Shown piece after piece: positions 60,370 to 64,000 of a stretch of DNA of 64,000 nucleotides (its first letter is position 1; each line of letters begins with the position of its first letter). The notes under the pieces were generated by a model. It was given only the letters and a program-made list of their open reading frames with translations, was not told the origin of the DNA and made no database searches. The DNA comes from Seonamhaeicola sp. ML3 (GTDB lineage: Bacteria; Bacteroidota; Bacteroidia; Flavobacteriales; Flavobacteriaceae), in NCBI RefSeq assembly GCF_023273855.1, contig NZ_CP096884.1:1240001-1304000 (forward strand), in the 5' to 3' direction. Position numbers and translations under genes: made by a program.

Positions 60370-62307
60370 ATGTTAAATCAAAAAAGAGTTGTAATAGATT
60401 ATGTTTCGCCAAATGTAAATAGAGGCGAATTTTATATTAAGCGTGTCGTAAATGAACTAATTAATATTGAAGCCCACATCTTGGCAGATGGTCATGATGT
60501 TCTGGGTGCTTCGGTACTTTATAAACATGAAGACGAAAAACTTTGGGCAGAAGCACGTTTAGGATTAGCAGTAAATAATGAATGGCACGGAACCTTTGCA
60601 GTTACAAAACAAGGGTTTTATTCCTATAAAGTTCAAGCTTGGGTAGACTATGCGCTTAACTGGCAACACGGTATAGAGCGTAAAATTGATGATGGACAAT
60701 ACGTTAAATCTGAACTTTTAGAAGGTATTGAATACCTCAAGGCCATTAAAGATGAGGTTGAACAAGACGATTCATTTTACTTTGACCACCTCATCAATAT
60801 TTTTGCAAACGAAAACAATTACGACGAAGCAATTGCAGAAGCTAGATCTGAGCGTTTACACTATATCTTTCTAAAACACCCTAAAAAAATACTTGCTAAC
60901 GAAAGCAAAACATATAAAGCCTACGTAGATCGTAAAAAAGCGCGTTTTAGCACTTGGTACGAATTTTTTCCGCGTTCGGCTTCAGAACATGATGGTGTTC
61001 ATGGCACCCTGAAAGATTGTGAAAGATTATTGCCAAGAGTTAAAAATATGGGGTTTGACACCTTATATCTGCCTCCAATTCATCCCATAGGTGAAGTAAA
61101 CCGAAAAGGAAAAAACAATACTACAGAAGCTTTTGAAGGTGATGTAGGCTCTACTTGGGGTATTGGTTCTAGGCTTGGCGGACATAAAGATGTACACCCA
61201 GATTTAGGTAATATCGATGATTTGAAAAACTTAGTTCAAAAAGCTAAAGAACAAGGTATTGAAATTGCCATGGATTATGCCTTACAAGCTGCTCCAGACC
61301 ACCCGTGGGTAAACCAACACCCAGAATGGTTTAAATGGCGACCAGATGGAACCGTTCAGTACGCTGAAAACCCTCCAAAAAAATACCAAGATATCCTACC
61401 TATTTATTGGGAAAGTGAAGACTACGAAAACCTATGGAAAGAGTGTTTGGACATTCTCTTGCATTGGATAGATTGTGGTGTAAATGTGTTTAGGGTAGAT
61501 AACCCGCACACAAAACCTTTTTACTTCTGGAATTGGATCATCGCTCAAGTAAAGGCGAAACACCCAGATGTTATATTTCTGGCCGAGGCCTTTACCGCGC
61601 CTAAAGTCATGCAACAATTGGCTAAACAAGGCTATACACAATCTTACACTTATTTTACTTGGCGTAATACCAAGCAAGAATTAATTGAATATGTGGAAGA
61701 GCTTACCAAAACAGAATCTCGTGAATATATGCAACCCAACTTCTGGCCTAATACACCAGACATTAACCCGTTTCATTTACAGGGAGCTAATGAAGCTAAG
61801 CATATAATCAGGTACAGTCTGGCGGCTACTTTAAGTTCTAGCATTGGTATTTATGGACCTGTTTTCGAATATATGCTAAGTGATCCTTTGTTGGGTAGAG
61901 AAGAATACAACAACTCAGAAAAATTTCAATTCACACATTACGATTGGAATATCCAAAACAAATTAATTACGGTTATTACAAAACTAAATAACCTTAGGCA
62001 TCAAAACGAAGCACTACAGCAAACCAATAACATAAAATTTTGCCATATAGAAAACGAAAACCTTATGGCGTTTTACAAGTGGAACGATTCTAAAACTAAT
62101 GAGCTATTAATCATTATTAGTTTAGATGCTCACAATATGCAGCAAGGAACAGTTCAGTTACCGTTGGCAGAAATGGGAGTTGACGCTGGTCATCATATTG
62201 AAATGCATGATTTAATTACCGATAATCGTTATAACTGGCAAAACGAGTGGAACTTTGTAGAGTTACATCCTACTTTACCGTTCCATATTTTCCAAATGAA
62301 TAAATAA
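60370..62307 (+). CDS. glgE: Alpha-1,4-glucan:maltose-1-phosphate maltosyltransferase
   Basis: 645-residue GH13 (GH13_3) enzyme that transfers maltosyl units from alpha-maltose-1-phosphate to glucan. An N-terminal domain (1-110) with the GEFYIKRVVNE and HGTFAVTKQGFYSYKVQAWVD strands is followed by an insert and the barrel: STWYEFFPRS, LPPIHPIGEVNRKGKNN, nucleophile Asp377 in VFRVDNPH and acid Glu406 in FLAEAFT. These are GlgE-specific. Spacing to the maltokinase gene is 6 bp. Confidence 0.96.
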   Translation: MLNQKRVVIDYVSPNVNRGEFYIKRVVNELINIEAHILADGHDVLGASVLYKHEDEKLWAEARLGLAVNNEWHGTFAVTKQGFYSYKVQAWVDYALNWQHGIERKIDDGQYVKSELLEGIEYLKAIKDEVEQDDSFYFDHLINIFANENNYDEAIAEARSERLHYIFLKHPKKILANESKTYKAYVDRKKARFSTWYEFFPRSASEHDGVHGTLKDCERLLPRVKNMGFDTLYLPPIHPIGEVNRKGKNNTTEAFEGDVGSTWGIGSRLGGHKDVHPDLGNIDDLKNLVQKAKEQGIEIAMDYALQAAPDHPWVNQHPEWFKWRPDGTVQYAENPPKKYQDILPIYWESEDYENLWKECLDILLHWIDCGVNVFRVDNPHTKPFYFWNWIIAQVKAKHPDVIFLAEAFTAPKVMQQLAKQGYTQSYTYFTWRNTKQELIEYVEELTKTESREYMQPNFWPNTPDINPFHLQGANEAKHIIRYSLAATLSSSIGIYGPVFEYMLSDPLLGREEYNNSEKFQFTHYDWNIQNKLITVITKLNNLRHQNEALQQTNNIKFCHIENENLMAFYKWNDSKTNELLIIISLDAHNMQQGTVQLPLAEMGVDAGHHIEMHDLITDNRYNWQNEWNFVELHPTLPFHIFQMNK

Positions 62308-62313
62308 TACCAT

Positions 62314-63942
62314 ATGACCAAAACAACAACTCGTTCTCAAACAGATGCTGTGTTCGTTATCAATGAACATTGGGAACAGTTGTTGAATAATAAAGCTTTT
62401 ACGAGCGCTTTTTTAAGTGATGTTTTAGAAAATTATATCGTAAAACAGCGGTGGTATGGCGGTAAGGCAAGCCGTATAAAATACATTGAATTATCAGAAT
62501 ATTTTAGACTACAGCATAAAGGCGAAGTATATTACGGGTTAATTCTAGAAGTAAATTACCATGAGGCCTTTTATCATCATTATTTTCTGCCCATTGCCTT
62601 CGTTACCGACGAGGCTTACGTAGAGGACAGTGCTATTCTGCCCATAGAACTATCGGGGATTGGCGGCCATATTATAGATGCCACTTACCTTGAGGCTTTT
62701 AGAAGAGTAATTTTCAACAGACTAGTTACAGCAGAACCGAACGATAAAACTCCCGTTCGATATCACAAAAACAAACGTCTTGATGGTATTGAATACGAAA
62801 CTTCTAGGTTTATGGGCTTGGAACAAAGCAATACCTCTATAGTTTACAACAATAAGTACGTTTTAAAATTCTTTAGGCGCATATATGCCGATAAAAATCC
62901 AGATTATGAAATGTCTCGATTTCTTTCTGAGAAAAAAGAATTTAAAAACACACCTGCTTATCTAGGAAGTATCAATATTGAAGACTCCGATAGCGATATT
63001 ATCACCATAGCTCTAATGCAAGAAATGATTCCTAATGAAGGGGATGCTTGGGATTATATGCTAAAAGAACTTCATAAGCTCTTCATGCATCTCAAGGAAA
63101 CGCAAATAGATGTTGCTACTTTATCAAATGCCCCTTTATTTTCCAGATTGAACTTAGAGGATATTTCTCCTGAAATTCTTAACTGGATAGGCCTTTCTTT
63201 TTTCAAAAAAATACAAACTTTGGCAAAAAGAACAGCAGAAATGCATATTGCCCTTGGCGCTGAATTTGAAGAAACAGCTTTCGACCCAGCAAGATTTAAT
63301 AGCGATTACGAGGTTTGGCTAAAAAACAGATTGCTTTATCAATTCCAAAATAGACTCAATACCGTTGAAAACAACCTTCATAAGTTAGAAGGCCTTACAC
63401 TCAAATTGGCCCAAGAATTTCTTGATAGAAAAAACGACATAAGGAAGCGTTTTGTAAAATTCGATTGGACCAAACTGAAAGGCGAACGCATAAGGGTTCA
63501 TGGTGATTATCACTTAGGGCAAATATTGGTTCATAAAGACGACTTCTATATTTTAGATTTCGAAGGCGAGCCAGAAAGTACCATTCGAGATCGTAAAGTA
63601 AAGCAACCCCCATTAAAAGATGTTTCGGGCTTATTTCGAAGTTTTCACTATGCTATTTATAGTTGTATCCTCAATCATGGAGCAACATATGGTATACCTC
63701 GAAAGCAGTTGTTTAAAGCAGCCGATGTTTTATTCAACCATATCACTGGTGTGTTTTTAGACACCTATGTCGCACTAGTACGGGAAGCTAACTTAAACAT
63801 TGGCTACGAAAAAGAACGCAATTTTATTTTAAAATATACAATGCTCGAAAAAGCCGTTTATGAAATCGGATACGAGCTAAACTCACGTCCACAATGGGCG
63901 GTAATCCCTTTAAAGGGAATCTCTAACATTATTAACAACTAA
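62314..63942 (+). CDS. Maltokinase (Mak/Pep2-type)
   Basis: 542-residue aminoglycoside-phosphotransferase-fold kinase that makes maltose-1-phosphate from maltose and ATP. N-terminal cap has ENYIVKQRWYGGKASRIKYIEL; catalytic VHGDYHLGQILV and metal-binding ILDFEGEPES are typical of maltokinase, as is the RDRKVKQPPLKDVSGLFRSFHYA tail. It lies 6 bp from glgE on one side and 6 bp from glgB on the other. A trehalose synthase (TreS), its usual maltose source, is not in the window and may lie downstream. Confidence 0.92.
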   Translation: MTKTTTRSQTDAVFVINEHWEQLLNNKAFTSAFLSDVLENYIVKQRWYGGKASRIKYIELSEYFRLQHKGEVYYGLILEVNYHEAFYHHYFLPIAFVTDEAYVEDSAILPIELSGIGGHIIDATYLEAFRRVIFNRLVTAEPNDKTPVRYHKNKRLDGIEYETSRFMGLEQSNTSIVYNNKYVLKFFRRIYADKNPDYEMSRFLSEKKEFKNTPAYLGSINIEDSDSDIITIALMQEMIPNEGDAWDYMLKELHKLFMHLKETQIDVATLSNAPLFSRLNLEDISPEILNWIGLSFFKKIQTLAKRTAEMHIALGAEFEETAFDPARFNSDYEVWLKNRLLYQFQNRLNTVENNLHKLEGLTLKLAQEFLDRKNDIRKRFVKFDWTKLKGERIRVHGDYHLGQILVHKDDFYILDFEGEPESTIRDRKVKQPPLKDVSGLFRSFHYAIYSCILNHGATYGIPRKQLFKAADVLFNHITGVFLDTYVALVREANLNIGYEKERNFILKYTMLEKAVYEIGYELNSRPQWAVIPLKGISNIINN

Positions 63943-63948
63943 CTATTC

Positions 63949-64000
63949 ATGGCACATGTAAAATCTTATAGCTTATTCACAGATTTCGATATCGACTTGT
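63949..64000 (+). CDS. glgB: Glycogen branching enzyme, first 17 codons (cut by window end)
   Basis: The visible codons from ATG at 63949 read MAHVKSYSLFTDFDIDL, which matches the flavobacterial GlgB N-terminus (SLFTDFDI). It introduces alpha-1,6 branches in the glucan made by GlgE. Position immediately after maltokinase fits the GlgE-pathway cluster. The rest is outside the window. Confidence 0.75.
   Translation, partial: MAHVKSYSLFTDFDIDL

Overview
The window is chromosomal DNA of a low-GC marine-type Bacteroidota, most likely Flavobacteriaceae. The grounds are SusC/SusD proteins with a FecR/ECF-sigma pair, TAnnTTTG-type -7 promoter boxes (often followed by GC-rich +1 regions), near absence of Shine-Dalgarno motifs, several TTG starts, and flavobacterial gene neighbourhoods (yceD-rpmF, fabH-accB-accC, rbfA-lolE-like).

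Layout. 1-12.98 kb is core: the 3' part of a prolyl oligopeptidase, an ABC ATPase, a GreA/GreB-like factor, accC-accB-fabH, rpmF-yceD, divergent pdxA and ribE, a tiny proline-rich secreted protein, a large FAD/Fe-S oxidoreductase and a TPR protein. 13.15-15.14 kb is a compact type II restriction-modification pair whose genes converge and overlap.

15.25-43.21 kb looks like an accretion of islands at one tRNA-Met(CAT) gene (43141-43214, minus strand). Copies of the tRNA 3' end plus its terminator hairpin recur at 15.25, 23.00 and 27.56 kb and split the region into three segments. Segment A (15.3-23.0) holds SusD, SusC, FecR and an ECF sigma factor. Segment B (23.0-27.6) holds Dps, an MscS channel, an AraC regulator and a TrkH transporter. 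Segment C (27.6-43.16) is a still recognisable integrative element with a tyrosine integrase next to the tRNA, a primase-helicase, a Sak4-like ATPase, a DUF3871 protein, regulators, a cation transporter, two lipoproteins and, at the far end, a two-gene pair with a RexA/RexB-like layout. On its 5' side the same tRNA carries a GIY-YIG gene between a damaged tRNA 5' half and the intact tRNA.

43.65-57.4 kb returns to core: methylmalonyl-CoA epimerase, rbfA, a lolE-like permease, a beta-barrel protein and dusB. An intact IS3-family element (TTA target duplication) splits an Lgt-like gene that heads an operon with an MJ0619/Tes-like radical SAM protein and two tandem small membrane proteins. A LytS/LytT-type two-component system, lepA and a secreted protein follow.

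57.73-64.0 kb is a GlgE-pathway alpha-glucan cluster: GT4 glycogen/maltose-1-phosphate synthase, glgC, glgE, maltokinase and the first codons of glgB. Together they supply ADP-glucose, form maltose-1-phosphate by two routes, polymerise it and branch the product. No CRISPR array or rRNA was seen.
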